From Candidatus Roseilinea mizusawaensis (GTDB lineage Bacteria; Chloroflexota; Anaerolineae; J036; Brachytrichaceae), in NCBI GenBank assembly GCA_016841965.1, contig JAEANN010000026.1, positions 28,473-92,472 on the forward strand: a stretch of 64,000 bases of DNA. Reading direction: 5' to 3'. The notes under the pieces were generated by a model that saw nothing but the letters and a program-made list of their open reading frames with translations, was not told where the DNA came from and made no database searches. Of this stretch, positions 1-8,696 are shown in pieces. A program made the position numbers and the translations under genes. The stretch's first letter is position 1. Every line of letters starts with the position of its first letter.

Positions 1-352
1 CGGTAGGAAAATCATCTTGCAGGGTGACCTTGAGATAGGGATAGCGCTTGTCGTCCTTCAGGCGGACGTTGTAGCGGGGCTGATAATGTTTGATCAGCTC
101 GGCTTCCTGGATCAGCGCCTCCAGTTCGTTGGCGCGCACGACGAATTCGATACGGGCGATGTCGCGCACCAGCCGGCCTGTCTTGGGCGAGGCAATCCAG
201 GCGGCAGGGTTGAAATACGAGCGGACGCGATTGCGCAAATTGACTGCCTTGCCAACATAGATGACTCGCCCACTGGCATCATAGAAGAGGTAACAGCCCG
301 GCTCAGCCGGCAGGCTGCGCACTGTAGCTTCCAGATGTTCGGGGACTGACAT
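1..352 (-). CDS. uvrC: UvrABC excinuclease subunit C, N-terminal part (cut by window edge)
   Basis: Reading the minus strand from an ATG at 352-350 gives an open frame to the window edge, about 117 residues, beginning [15 protein letters not shown]. It contains the GIY-YIG nuclease domain of UvrC: PGCYLFYD, then [18 protein letters not shown], with the catalytic Tyr/Arg context, then [20 protein letters not shown] and [13 protein letters not shown], which are hallmark UvrC segments. UvrC makes the 3' incision in nucleotide excision repair with UvrA and UvrB. The rest of the protein (UvrB-binding, RNase H-like and HhH domains) lies outside the window. A TATAAT box sits 8 nt before the ATG with no Shine-Dalgarno, suggesting a leaderless mRNA. 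Confidence 0.93.
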   Translation of the reverse strand, partial: MSVPEHLEATVRSLPAEPGCYLFYDASGRVIYVGKAVNLRNRVRSYFNPAAWIASPKTGRLVRDIARIEFVVRANELEALIQEAELIKHYQPRYNVRLKDDKRYPYLKVTLQDDFPT

Positions 353-360
353 CGGGGCAG

Positions 361-390
361 ATTATAGACATGCCATCAGCCACCTGACAA
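361..390 (-). promoter_or_regulatory. Promoter of uvrC
   Basis: On the minus strand TTGTCA (390-385), an 18-nt spacer and TATAAT (366-361) lie just upstream of the uvrC ATG. The -10 box ends 8 nt before the start codon, so transcription should begin at or next to the ATG. The -35 box falls inside the CACCTGACAAATTTTCAC segment, which is the leading part of the dispersed repeat also found at 12909-13755. Confidence 0.6.
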
Positions 391-470
391 ATTTTCACTA
401 CGCTCACGCGCCGCGTCCACTCACGCGCCGCGTCCGCTCACGCGCCGCGCCTTCGCAGCGCAATGCAAGG
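378..470. repeat. Dispersed GC-rich repeat, copy 1
   Basis: The stretch starts with gccacctgacaaattttcac, continues with three units of CTCACGCGCCGCGTCC type and ends near GCAGCGCAATGC. The same order of parts (CACCTGACAGATTTCCAC, then CGCGCCGCGTCC runs, then GCGGCGC.ATGC) occurs at 12909-13755, and the tail part at about 9880-9960. No coding potential is evident. Confidence 0.65.
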
Positions 471-520
471 GACAGGCCCAACTTTTCTATCGTACAATGA
501 CCTGGATTTATTGGCCCGCC

Positions 521-594
521 GGGCGCGATCAGCATCGCGGCGGGCGCGATCAGCATCGCGCCGGGCGCGATCAGCATCGCGGCGGGCGCGATTA
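521..594. repeat. 21-bp tandem repeat, about 3.5 copies, upstream of glgP
   Basis: Units of 21 bp beginning GGGCGCGATCAGCATCGC start at 521, 542 and 563, with a partial copy at 584. Each unit carries the inverted pair GCGATcagcATCGC. The array ends about 40 bp before the glgP start, so it may lie in the promoter or leader of that gene. A TACAAT sequence at 493-498 just upstream is a possible -10 box. Confidence 0.75.
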
Positions 595-632
595 GTTCAA
601 TCTTATTTCTGTCTTTATCAGTGAGGAGTGTC

Positions 633-2795
633 GTGTCTGAAGCACAAATTGACAACCTGACAAGCCTGTTGCCCAAGCGCATCGCCAAACTGACGGAATT
701 GGCGTACAACCTGTGGTGGACGTGGCATCCGGAAGTCCCCCGATTGTTCCAACGCATCGACCCGGTATTGTGGGAAAGCGTTTACCACAATCCGGTGAAA
801 TTTCTGCGCCGCGTCGAACGTGAAGCGCTGCGCACAGCGTACAACGACAAACGATTCGCCGGCTTGTACGACCGCTGCGTCAACGACTTCACCGAGTATA
901 TGAACCAGCCGGCCACCTGGTTTGGGCAAATGCACGCGCCGTGGGGCAAGCCGGTGGCCTATTTCTCATTCGAGTTCGGCCTGCACGAATGCCTGCCCAT
1001 GTACGCGGGTGGGCTGGGCGTGCTGGCCGGCGACCACCTCAAGCAAGCCAGCGACCTGGGGATCCCTATGGTTGGGGTGGGCTTTCTGTATCTGCAAGGC
1101 TATTTCCGCCAGCGCATCACCGAGGACGGCTGGCAGGAAGCCGATTTTGCGCCGCTCGACTTTGCGGAATTGCCGATCACGCGCGTAACCGGCCCGGATA
1201 AGCAACCGTTGACGCTTTCTATCGAATTGCCCAACCGGCTAATCTGGGCGCAGGTGTGGCGCGCTCAGGTCGGGCGGGTGCCGCTGTACTTGTTGGACAC
1301 CGATGTGCCCAAGAACAGCGCGCCCGACCGCCAATTGACCTACCGGCTGTACAACCCGGACCCGGACACGCGCATTGCGCAGGAGATTGTGCTGGGGATC
1401 GGCGGGGTGCGGGCATTGCGGGCGCTGGGCATCGAGCCGGGTGTGTGGCACCTGAACGAAGGGCACCCGGCGTTCAGCACACTCGAGCGCACGCGCGAAC
1501 TGGTCCAACAGGGCCTTACATTTGAGCAAGCGCGGCGCGAGGTGCGCAAGACAACGGTTTTCACCACCCACACACCTGTGCCTGCCGGCAACGACCAATT
1601 CCCACAATGGCAGATCGACCGGCAACTAAACGGATACTGGAGCGAGCTTGGCCTGGATCGCGAAGCATTTATGGATCTGGCCGATTGGCAAGGCAGCTAC
1701 AACATGACTGTGCTGGCGCTGCGCATGGCCGACCGCTGCAACGCAGTCAGCGAATTGCACGGCGAGGTATCGCGCAAGATGTGGAAAGATTTGAACAGCA
1801 AAGACAGCGCCCCGATCAGACACATCACGAACGGGGTGCATACCACCACCTGGTTGTCACGTCGGATGCGCCGGCTGTTCGACGAGCACCTGGGGCCAGA
1901 CTGGATCGAGCGCCTCGACGATCCCTCGGTTTGGGCGCAGGTGCACGACATCCCAGACGAGGATCTGTGGTCGGTGCACAAACACTACAAGCGCCGCTTG
2001 GCCAGCTTCATGCAGGAGCGCGCGCGCAGCAAGTGGGTGACTCACAGCCAGCATCCAGTTCAAACCATCGCCAGTGGCGTGCTGATCAACCCGAGCGTGC
2101 TGACGATTGGCTTTGCCCGGCGCTTTGCCACCTACAAGCGGGCCTCACTCATCCTGCGCGACGTGAAGCGGCTGCTGAACATCATCAACAATCCGCACAT
2201 GCCGGTGCAGATTCTGTTTGCCGGCAAAGCGCACCCCAATGATGAACCGGGCAAGCGCCTGATTCAGGAGCTATATCGCCAGGTGAAAAACGCTGACAGC
2301 GCCGGCCGGCTGGTGTTCATTGAAGATTACGACATGTACGTGGCGCGTCAGTTGGTGCAGGGCGTCGATGTGTGGATGAACACACCCCGCCGCCCTTATG
2401 AGGCCAGCGGCACCAGCGGTATGAAAGCCGCGCTCAACGGCGCGCTCAATTTCAGCGTGCTCGACGGCTGGTGGCGCGAAGCGTACAACGGCAAGAACGG
2501 CTGGGCTATCGGCAATGAGATCGAGTATGCCTCTGCCGAAGAGCAGGATGCTGCTGATGTCGAATCGCTCTATTCGATATTAGAGAATGAGATTGTGCCG
2601 CTGTACTATCGAGCAGACGACAACAGTATCCCCCACCAATGGATTCAGATGATGAAAGAGTCGATCGCCACGTGCGGGCCGCGCTTTTGCACCATGCGCA
2701 TGGTCAAGCAATACGTGAATGAGATGTACAGTCCGCCGGTGGCCGGTGTCGTCAACTTGAATGGCAAACTCGCGTCCCAGGTATCTCAGGTCTAA
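633..2795 (+). CDS. glgP: Alpha-glucan phosphorylase (GT35, DUF3417 type)
   Basis: A 720-residue protein of the short bacterial glycogen phosphorylase type, which releases glucose-1-phosphate from alpha-1,4-glucans. The N-terminal region (LAYNLWWTWHPEVPRLFQRID) is the DUF3417 domain typical of this subgroup. NEGHPAF (from residue 275), TNGVH, RFATYKRA (about 496) and SGTSGMKAALNG (about 592-603, with the PLP-binding lysine) form the active site. I choose GTG at 633 because GAGGAG at 623-628 lies just before it; an upstream in-frame GTG at 621 lies before that SD. The stop overlaps the stop of the convergent hydrolase gene. Confidence 0.93.
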   Translation: MSEAQIDNLTSLLPKRIAKLTELAYNLWWTWHPEVPRLFQRIDPVLWESVYHNPVKFLRRVEREALRTAYNDKRFAGLYDRCVNDFTEYMNQPATWFGQMHAPWGKPVAYFSFEFGLHECLPMYAGGLGVLAGDHLKQASDLGIPMVGVGFLYLQGYFRQRITEDGWQEADFAPLDFAELPITRVTGPDKQPLTLSIELPNRLIWAQVWRAQVGRVPLYLLDTDVPKNSAPDRQLTYRLYNPDPDTRIAQEIVLGIGGVRALRALGIEPGVWHLNEGHPAFSTLERTRELVQQGLTFEQARREVRKTTVFTTHTPVPAGNDQFPQWQIDRQLNGYWSELGLDREAFMDLADWQGSYNMTVLALRMADRCNAVSELHGEVSRKMWKDLNSKDSAPIRHITNGVHTTTWLSRRMRRLFDEHLGPDWIERLDDPSVWAQVHDIPDEDLWSVHKHYKRRLASFMQERARSKWVTHSQHPVQTIASGVLINPSVLTIGFARRFATYKRASLILRDVKRLLNIINNPHMPVQILFAGKAHPNDEPGKRLIQELYRQVKNADSAGRLVFIEDYDMYVARQLVQGVDVWMNTPRRPYEASGTSGMKAALNGALNFSVLDGWWREAYNGKNGWAIGNEIEYASAEEQDAADVESLYSILENEIVPLYYRADDNSIPHQWIQMMKESIATCGPRFCTMRMVKQYVNEMYSPPVAGVVNLNGKLASQVSQV

Positions 2796-3781
2796 AGGGT
2801 GGCCAGGAACTGATCGATTCTAGCGATCACCGTGTCGGGGCTATCGAACTGAATGAGTTCTCCACAGCCCTTCAGATGGTGAATCCGCCAGTTCGGCCGG
2901 CGGCGCAGTGCATCCAAGTGATGATACTGCGCCGTCGGCCCGTCTCCGTACATCATCAACACCGGTTTGTCGAGCGCACGGTACACCTCGAAAATGCCCG
3001 GCGTAAACAACTTGCCGGCCAGGAAGTAGAACGGGGCGTGCTCGGCGCCGGGTTGATGGCTGGTGATGTAGGCATAGTCGCACAGATCCCGGTCGAATCC
3101 CTTGCGCTGACTGAGAGACAGGAACAGCCGAGTGCTCGGCCTCGACGTGAGCAGGTCGAATAAGGGGCGGCGCCAGATTGGCACGCGCAAAAACTGGTGC
3201 AGCCCCTCATTGGGTCGGATCGACTCCGAGCGCCGGCTCATGCCAGTAGGAGATAGAAGGACGAGCGCCCGATACAGGTCCCCGCGCGCCATCGCCGCTT
3301 GGGCAAGGAACTCGGCCGAGAGCGACAGCGCAACCGCATCTACCGGCACACCAACGACCCCCGCCACAAACTGGTTGATGACATCGCGGTACAGGCCAGG
3401 AGAATACACGATGTCACGCCGGTCGCTGAACCCGAAGCCGGGCAAGTCGATGGCATACACGCGCCGGCTGGATGCGTAGTGCTCGAATAAGGGTCGGACT
3501 TCGGCGCTCGACGGCGCCGCGTTGATGCTATGCACAAACACCATCGGCGTTGTTGCGCGCACGCCGGCAGCGTTCGCTCCCGCCACGTAGTAAGCAACTC
3601 TGCCCGCCGCGCTTTCGAAGCTCTTCAACTCACCATCCAGTGCAGCAGTCATTGGGATGTTGTGGAAGATGTTGCGGCGGCTGTGCGCAATCCAGGCCAA
3701 TCCCGCGCCCAGCACGGCCAGCAAGCCGGTGGTCGTGACGATTGGCGCGATGACGGTTGCACATCTTGGCTTGTTTTTCAT
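2792..3781 (-). CDS. Membrane-anchored alpha/beta hydrolase
   Basis: About 329 residues from the ATG at 3781. An N-terminal hydrophobic helix (VIAPIVTTTGLLAVLGAGLAW) suggests a membrane anchor. The hydrolase fold follows: VFVHSINAAPSS near the oxyanion position, YAIDLPGFGFSD, a nucleophile elbow VALSLSAEF and MMYGDGP with the likely acid. At the usual catalytic His position (G-x-G-H before the C-terminal helix) the sequence reads GCGELIQFDSPD, so His is replaced by Glu. It may be inactive, or use another His. The substrate is unknown. Earlier in-frame starts extend to 3865 but would precede the natural hydrophobic N-terminus. It is convergent with glgP, with a 4-bp overlap. Confidence 0.8.
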   Translation of the reverse strand: MKNKPRCATVIAPIVTTTGLLAVLGAGLAWIAHSRRNIFHNIPMTAALDGELKSFESAAGRVAYYVAGANAAGVRATTPMVFVHSINAAPSSAEVRPLFEHYASSRRVYAIDLPGFGFSDRRDIVYSPGLYRDVINQFVAGVVGVPVDAVALSLSAEFLAQAAMARGDLYRALVLLSPTGMSRRSESIRPNEGLHQFLRVPIWRRPLFDLLTSRPSTRLFLSLSQRKGFDRDLCDYAYITSHQPGAEHAPFYFLAGKLFTPGIFEVYRALDKPVLMMYGDGPTAQYHHLDALRRRPNWRIHHLKGCGELIQFDSPDTVIARIDQFLATL

Positions 3782-3930
3782 ATGAACAAACTCTACACCA
3801 TCTGAGAGTTGCAAGCAAACACACAGGAACGCGCGCAAGGCAGATACCTTTTCGCTAGAATACACGAGACACCTGCCGGCGCTTTGTCCTCACACGCTGC
3901 ACGCCGGCGTGATTGCCTATACAACTCAAT

Positions 3931-5694
3931 ATGGTGAAGCGATTTTTCATATTTTCGACATGTCGAGTATTCATCGTGGCGCTGGTCACAAGCTTGTGCG
4001 CGTGTAGCGCGCCGGCCAATCTCTCGTCTCCAGACAGTCAACCCGCTCAAGCGCTGCGCCCTTTGCCCATCACCTATCTCGCGCCCAGCCCCACACCGAT
4101 TCCCAGCGCCACGCCGATTCCGACCACAACGCCTGTTCCCATCCGCACAGTGTGGATCGACCCGGCCCTGCCCGAGAGCATACGGCAACCGCTGACCGGC
4201 GCGGTCAACGATCTGATTGCGCAACGACCGGACGGCGCGATCATTGCGCTGAGCGACAATCCGAACGCTGACGTGCGTCTGCGAGCAGCCGGTCAAGACA
4301 GCGCCGGCGTGACCGTGCTGACGCGCGTGTTCGCCGTCGTGGCGCCGTTTCCCAGCGTGCCAGATTCAATCTCATTCACCGCGTTATCCGCCCTGTGGGC
4401 CGGCGACGCAACCGCGCTGCCAGAGTTCAGCGCGCCCGACAGGCCCACCACCCTGTTTATGGACGCCGACACACAGGCCGCGTTGACGCTGCTGCTGGGG
4501 CCGGCCGGCCAGACAGCGCCTGTGCGCATTGTAGACACGCCGGCGCTGATCGATGCGGCGTGGGAAGCACGACCGGCAGCGCTGGCCATTGTGCCTTTTG
4601 ACCAGCTCGACCCGCGCTGGAAGCTGCTGTGGCTCGACAACGCAACTAGCGCGCAAATGAACCTGTTCGACAAAACCCTGGATGAAGCGGGCTATCCGCT
4701 TGCCCTGCGCGTGGTCGCAGAAGGGGATGCAACGCTGGCCGGCCATCTGCCCACTACCACCAACCGCGACGTGAACAAACTGGCCATCGTCGCCATGACC
4801 GGCGTCACGGCTCTGGTGCGCGGCACCGCCGTGCAAATGGAGCGCAAAGGCATCACCTACCCTGCCGAGGCGATCGTAGACTGGCTGGTGACAGCCGATG
4901 TCACGCACATCAGCAACGAAGTGTCGTTCTGGGAAGACTGCCCCTTCCCCAGTTTCAACGATGGTGTGAGCATGTGCTCGAATCCGAAGTACATCGAATT
5001 GCTGAAGTACGTCGGCACAGACATCATCGAGCTGTCGGGCAACCATCTGTGGGACAAGGGCTGGGTGCATCTTTCAACCACCCTCCAGATGTACGACGAA
5101 CTGGGCTGGCCATATTTCGCCGGCGGGCGCAACTTCGACGAAGCCCTGCGCCCGGTGACCATGACCGTCAACGGCAACCGGCTGGCGTTCATCGGCTGCA
5201 ACTGGTTCGGCGCAAACTGGGCAACCGACACATTGCCCGGCTCGGCGCGCTGCGGCTCCAACGACCCGCACGACCTGGATCTGATCGTGCCGATCATCCG
5301 CCGGCTGGCAGACGAGGGGTATCTGGTGATTGCCACGTTGCAATACGAGGAATACTACTTCTACCAGCCCACACTCCAACAGGCGCGCGACTTCATGGCG
5401 CTGCGCGACGCCGGCGCTGTGGTCGTCAACGGCAGCCAGGGTCACCACGCGCAAGGCTTCAACGTGACAGCCCAGGGCTTCATCCGCTACGGCACCGGCA
5501 ACCTGTTCTTCGGCGACCAGTTTGAATATGGCGCGCACCAGACAATGGTTGACCGGCACGCCTTTTACGATGGGCGCTATCTGGGCGTGGACGTGCGCAC
5601 GGCGTTTATCGAGGATTACGCGAAGCCGGCGCCGATGACGCCCGAAGCGCGCGCCGAGTTCTTGCGCACATTGATCCAGGCCAGCGGTTACTAG
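3931..5694 (+). CDS. CapA-family lipoprotein (metallophosphoesterase-like)
   Basis: 587 residues. The N-terminus MVKRFFIFSTCRVFIVALV plus a lipobox-like LCAC indicates a lipoprotein exported across the membrane. A Pro/Thr-rich linker (about 50-70) leads to a poorly recognisable middle domain. From about residue 282 to the end it matches the CapA/poly-gamma-glutamate synthesis family: KLAIVAMTGVTALVRG, SNEVSFWEDCPFP, ELSGNHLWDKGW, NGSQGHHAQGF and a closing FFGDQFEYG segment. The family has a calcineurin-like fold and is linked to capsule or surface polymer handling. The substrate cannot be told from sequence. ATG 3931 is preferred to the TTG at 3913 because it starts the signal sequence cleanly. 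Confidence 0.85.
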   Translation: MVKRFFIFSTCRVFIVALVTSLCACSAPANLSSPDSQPAQALRPLPITYLAPSPTPIPSATPIPTTTPVPIRTVWIDPALPESIRQPLTGAVNDLIAQRPDGAIIALSDNPNADVRLRAAGQDSAGVTVLTRVFAVVAPFPSVPDSISFTALSALWAGDATALPEFSAPDRPTTLFMDADTQAALTLLLGPAGQTAPVRIVDTPALIDAAWEARPAALAIVPFDQLDPRWKLLWLDNATSAQMNLFDKTLDEAGYPLALRVVAEGDATLAGHLPTTTNRDVNKLAIVAMTGVTALVRGTAVQMERKGITYPAEAIVDWLVTADVTHISNEVSFWEDCPFPSFNDGVSMCSNPKYIELLKYVGTDIIELSGNHLWDKGWVHLSTTLQMYDELGWPYFAGGRNFDEALRPVTMTVNGNRLAFIGCNWFGANWATDTLPGSARCGSNDPHDLDLIVPIIRRLADEGYLVIATLQYEEYYFYQPTLQQARDFMALRDAGAVVVNGSQGHHAQGFNVTAQGFIRYGTGNLFFGDQFEYGAHQTMVDRHAFYDGRYLGVDVRTAFIEDYAKPAPMTPEARAEFLRTLIQASGY

Positions 5695-7205
5695 GCCGGC
5701 GAATGCGATGCGGGCCGGCGTGTCAATGCAGAGTCGAGCACCCCCAGGTAGGCGCCGATCAGGATGAACGTGTTGGCCACGTAGAGATTGTCCACCAGGT
5801 GATGGACGCTGAGGTGCGCCCATGCGCCGATCAATCCAACGGCCAGCCAGGGCGCCAGCGTCGATCGGTCGCCGCGCACTGCAAGCGACAGCGTGCGAGC
5901 GATGACAATCAGCCATAGCCACGCATAGGCGACCAGGCCGAGCAAGCCAGTCTCGGCCCACACATTCAGATAATAGTTGTGCGCATGACCGAGCGCATTC
6001 GGCCACTTCATCGCGCGATACTGATCGTAGGCAGCCGGGTAATTGCCAAACCCCACCCCCAACCAGGGACGATCGACAATCATGTTTTGCGCCGCCTGCC
6101 AGTGCGCCAGACGTTCGATCACCGAGTAGTTAGCGTCGTTGACGTTGACGCCGCGCACATCGAACGAGCTGAATTGCTGCGTGAAATCGGTCAGCCGGGC
6201 GCGAATCGATTCGGGCAACAGGCCGGCCTCGTTCAACGCGAACACAAGCAGGCCGGCAGCCAGCAGCACCGCCAATGAGGCCGCCGGCTTGCGCAGCGCC
6301 ACCCCCAGCACAGCAACACCCGCCGCCACAGCACCGAGCCAGGCCCCACGCGACCACGATAACACCAGCGCTGCCAGCACCAGCGCTGCCAGCACTAGCG
6401 CTGCGACCATACCCGCCCCCCAATACGCACTGCGCAACACGCCATGCGCACGACGCACGACGCAACGCGCCCCATACAACGCAATGCCCAGCGCCACCGG
6501 CCAGATTAGGCCCAGGTACCCGCCAAAGGGATTCGGCTGTTCGAATGTGCCGTAAGCGCGATAGAAGCGCCCACCCAGGATGGCGAACTCAGCCGGCCCC
6601 TCGCCACGCAAACCGAACTGATAGATGCCCAGGCCGGCCTGAAACAGGCCCGACACAAGCACGGCGCCGACGATTAGGCCAACTTTGCGCGGGTCGGTCT
6701 CGGTGGAGATCAGCACATAGATCAGCAACACCTCGACCCATTTCAGCGTTTCGCGCGCCCACAGATCAAACGACGACGCGACAAAGAACGAGAGGCCGGC
6801 GACGGCAATAAAGATCAACAGCCCCACGGCAATGCCTTGCCACGGCCCACTCACATGCAGCCGGCGCAGATACAGCGCGCGCAGATACAGCGCGCGCAGA
6901 TACAGCGCGCGCAGGCCCCACGCAGCAAAGGTGACAGCCAGCATAACCTGCCCGCTGTCCAGCGGCAGGCGCAGCATGATATTTTCAAGCGGCGCAAAGG
7001 GGGCAATGACCAGCGCCATGCACAAGCCAATCAGCGGCTCGGCCAGTGTGAGGGCAAAGGCACTCAGCGCCAGCACAGCTACACCAACCAGCGCAAGCTG
7101 CGCAAGCGGCAGCAACGCAATGCCGGCCCCCGCCAGCAGCGCTAGCATGATGAACCCCAGCGCATAGGCGCGCCCGGGCTGTACAACCTGCCAATAGCGA
7201 GACAT
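5691..7205 (-). CDS. O-antigen ligase/polymerase-like membrane protein
   Basis: 504 residues with about ten to twelve hydrophobic helices and the Wzy_C region: GRFYRAYGTFEQPNPFGGYLGL, LSWSRGAWLGAV, and RPWLGVGFGNYP followed by HAHNYYLNVWAETGLLGL. These are typical of the O-antigen ligase/WaaL and Wzy superfamily, which transfers or polymerises surface glycans on the outer face of the membrane. Two in-frame 15-nt tandem repeats give ALYLR x3 (6867-6911) and VLAAL x3 (6364-6408). The stop overlaps the stop of the convergent capA-like gene. The specific substrate is unknown. Confidence 0.85.
   Translation of the reverse strand: MSRYWQVVQPGRAYALGFIMLALLAGAGIALLPLAQLALVGVAVLALSAFALTLAEPLIGLCMALVIAPFAPLENIMLRLPLDSGQVMLAVTFAAWGLRALYLRALYLRALYLRRLHVSGPWQGIAVGLLIFIAVAGLSFFVASSFDLWARETLKWVEVLLIYVLISTETDPRKVGLIVGAVLVSGLFQAGLGIYQFGLRGEGPAEFAILGGRFYRAYGTFEQPNPFGGYLGLIWPVALGIALYGARCVVRRAHGVLRSAYWGAGMVAALVLAALVLAALVLSWSRGAWLGAVAAGVAVLGVALRKPAASLAVLLAAGLLVFALNEAGLLPESIRARLTDFTQQFSSFDVRGVNVNDANYSVIERLAHWQAAQNMIVDRPWLGVGFGNYPAAYDQYRAMKWPNALGHAHNYYLNVWAETGLLGLVAYAWLWLIVIARTLSLAVRGDRSTLAPWLAVGLIGAWAHLSVHHLVDNLYVANTFILIGAYLGVLDSALTRRPASHSPA
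6364..6408. repeat. 15-nt in-frame tandem repeat x3
   Basis: Three units of ACCAGCGCTGCCAGC (the third slightly diverged) at 6364, 6379 and 6394 lie inside the O-antigen-ligase-like gene. They encode repeated VLAAL on the minus strand within a membrane helix. Confidence 0.85.
6867..6911. repeat. 15-nt in-frame tandem repeat x3
   Basis: Three perfect copies of CAGATACAGCGCGCG at 6867, 6882 and 6897. They encode ALYLR repeated on the minus strand between two membrane helices of the O-antigen-ligase-like protein. Confidence 0.9.
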
Positions 7206-7239
7206 GCTTGTGCGCTAGAAGCGAGCACTTCGCGCGGTA

Positions 7240-7704
7240 TCACGCAGCCGGCTTCTGCTTGACCAGCAGGCTCCACGTGCCGCGCTGAACCACTTCGTCG
7301 CGCTGGTTTTTGACCGCCACCTTGAACACCACACGGCCATTGCGCAAGCGGGGGAAAGCTTTGGTCTCGATCACCTCAGCTTCGACGCGGATCGTGTCGC
7401 CGGCGAAAATGGGCGCGGTGAACTCCCACTCCAAACTGCGGAACACATCGACCGTGCCGATCAGGAACCCCATTTGAAAGGCCAGCCCACTGGCTACGCT
7501 GAGGCCCAGAAGGCCATGCGCAATGCGCCGGCCAAAGTGCTGCGTGCTGGCGTAGGTCTCGCTGGTGTGAATCTCGTTGTAGTCACCCGACAGGCCGGCG
7601 AACATCACAATGTCCGTCTCGGTGATGGTGCGCGTGGGCGAAACGGCCACATCGCCAATCCCAAACTCTTCGAAGTACAAACCGTGCAATGAAGTGAGTG
7701 CCAT
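7240..7704 (-). CDS. MaoC-family (R)-specific enoyl-CoA hydratase
   Basis: 154 residues from the ATG at 7704 (MALTSLHGLYFEEF). Single hot-dog domain with the hydratase-2 motif FAGLSGDYNEIHTSETYA, carrying the catalytic Asp/His pair, followed by RRIAHGLLGLSVASGL. Members hydrate trans-2-enoyl-CoA in beta-oxidation, polyester or other acyl-CoA pathways; the exact substrate is not visible. A TACAAT box ends 6 nt before this ATG and no SD is present, which supports this start over an in-frame upstream start at 7740 and suggests a leaderless mRNA. Confidence 0.85.
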   Translation of the reverse strand: MALTSLHGLYFEEFGIGDVAVSPTRTITETDIVMFAGLSGDYNEIHTSETYASTQHFGRRIAHGLLGLSVASGLAFQMGFLIGTVDVFRSLEWEFTAPIFAGDTIRVEAEVIETKAFPRLRNGRVVFKVAVKNQRDEVVQRGTWSLLVKQKPAA

Positions 7705-7710
7705 GGGCTG

Positions 7711-7716
7711 ATTGTA
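7711..7716 (-). promoter_or_regulatory. -10 box of the maoC-like gene
   Basis: TACAAT on the minus strand, 6 nt before the ATG at 7704. No convincing -35 is visible. Confidence 0.45.
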
Positions 7717-7748
7717 CCGGCTTGCCCTACAGGGGTCCATCTGGCAGC

Positions 7749-8591
7749 TTATTGGGACGGCTTGCGCAAGACCACGATCATCTGGTCAGTTGCCTCGCCA
7801 TTATCGAGCGGAGCTGGGGGAATCCTCATATCGCCGTACCACCAGGCAGCTTCATACACACCTGCTAAATCGATCAGGGCGCGAAATTCCTGCGCCAGAT
7901 ACCAGCGGTGGGGATAGCGGCCCTCGACTGTGTATTCGGGCCGGCCAGGCTCACGCACAGTCAGACGGCTGGTGACTTGCCAGACCTGGGTAAACCAATC
8001 ATACGGATCATCGGCTGCGCCAAAGAGCACCTCCACCTCCAGATCGCCGTCGCGCGTCGTCCAGGTGTTGGGAAGTGTGTCGCGACCCAACCAGGCCGGG
8101 TGCGCCATCTCCAGGACAAAGATGCCGCCGGGCAACAGATTGCGCGCCACGGCCCGCAGATGCGCCACCACCTGTTCGTTAGTTGTCAGATGGGTGACGC
8201 TCTCCATCAGATTGGCCGCCAGCGCCACCGGGGCCGGCAACTCAAAATCACACATATCGGCCGCCACCGTGCGCAAGACCAGCCGCTCTCGGCAGGCGGC
8301 CTCGGTCGCGTAGGCCAACATGTCGCCGGACAAGTCAAGACCAATAGCCAGCCAACCACGCCGGGCGAACTCGCGGGCGTGCCGGGCCGGACCACATCCC
8401 ACTTCCAGAAATGAGTGCAGATTGTCAAGCGGGGATGCGCTATGTGGCGGCTCGGACGAAGGCGCGCAGTCAGACACCCTGCCATGCGTGCGCAAGCACC
8501 ATGCCAAAAAATCGCATTCAGCAGCGAAATCTCGATCGCCGAAGGCCACATCGTAAGCACGGGCATGGCGATAAAATTCTGGTGAACTCAT
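7749..8591 (-). CDS. Class I SAM-dependent methyltransferase
   Basis: 280 residues from ATG 8591 (MSSPEFYRHARAYDVAFGDRDF). The Rossmann SAM-binding motif I is FLEVGCGPARHAREFARRG, followed by IGLDLSGDML with the acidic residue that binds the ribose. Motif IV-like ALAANLMESVTHL and the post-motif LLPGGIFVLEMAHPAW are present. The frame remains open upstream to 8999, but that part is antisense to proB and is not a credible extension. The methyl acceptor is unknown. It is divergent from proB. Confidence 0.85.
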   Translation of the reverse strand: MSSPEFYRHARAYDVAFGDRDFAAECDFLAWCLRTHGRVSDCAPSSEPPHSASPLDNLHSFLEVGCGPARHAREFARRGWLAIGLDLSGDMLAYATEAACRERLVLRTVAADMCDFELPAPVALAANLMESVTHLTTNEQVVAHLRAVARNLLPGGIFVLEMAHPAWLGRDTLPNTWTTRDGDLEVEVLFGAADDPYDWFTQVWQVTSRLTVREPGRPEYTVEGRYPHRWYLAQEFRALIDLAGVYEAAWWYGDMRIPPAPLDNGEATDQMIVVLRKPSQ

Positions 8592-8696
8592 CGTGTGCCA
8601 ACAAACCGGCGCGCTGTTGATATCTCTTCGAAGCAGCGCCAGGGCGGGGATTATAGAATAGCGAAGTCGATTCTGCTTAGCATAGGTCAACGATTT

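Noticed and set aside
17..349. 110-codon plus-strand open frame at the window start
   Set aside because: It is antisense to the clear UvrC GIY-YIG domain.
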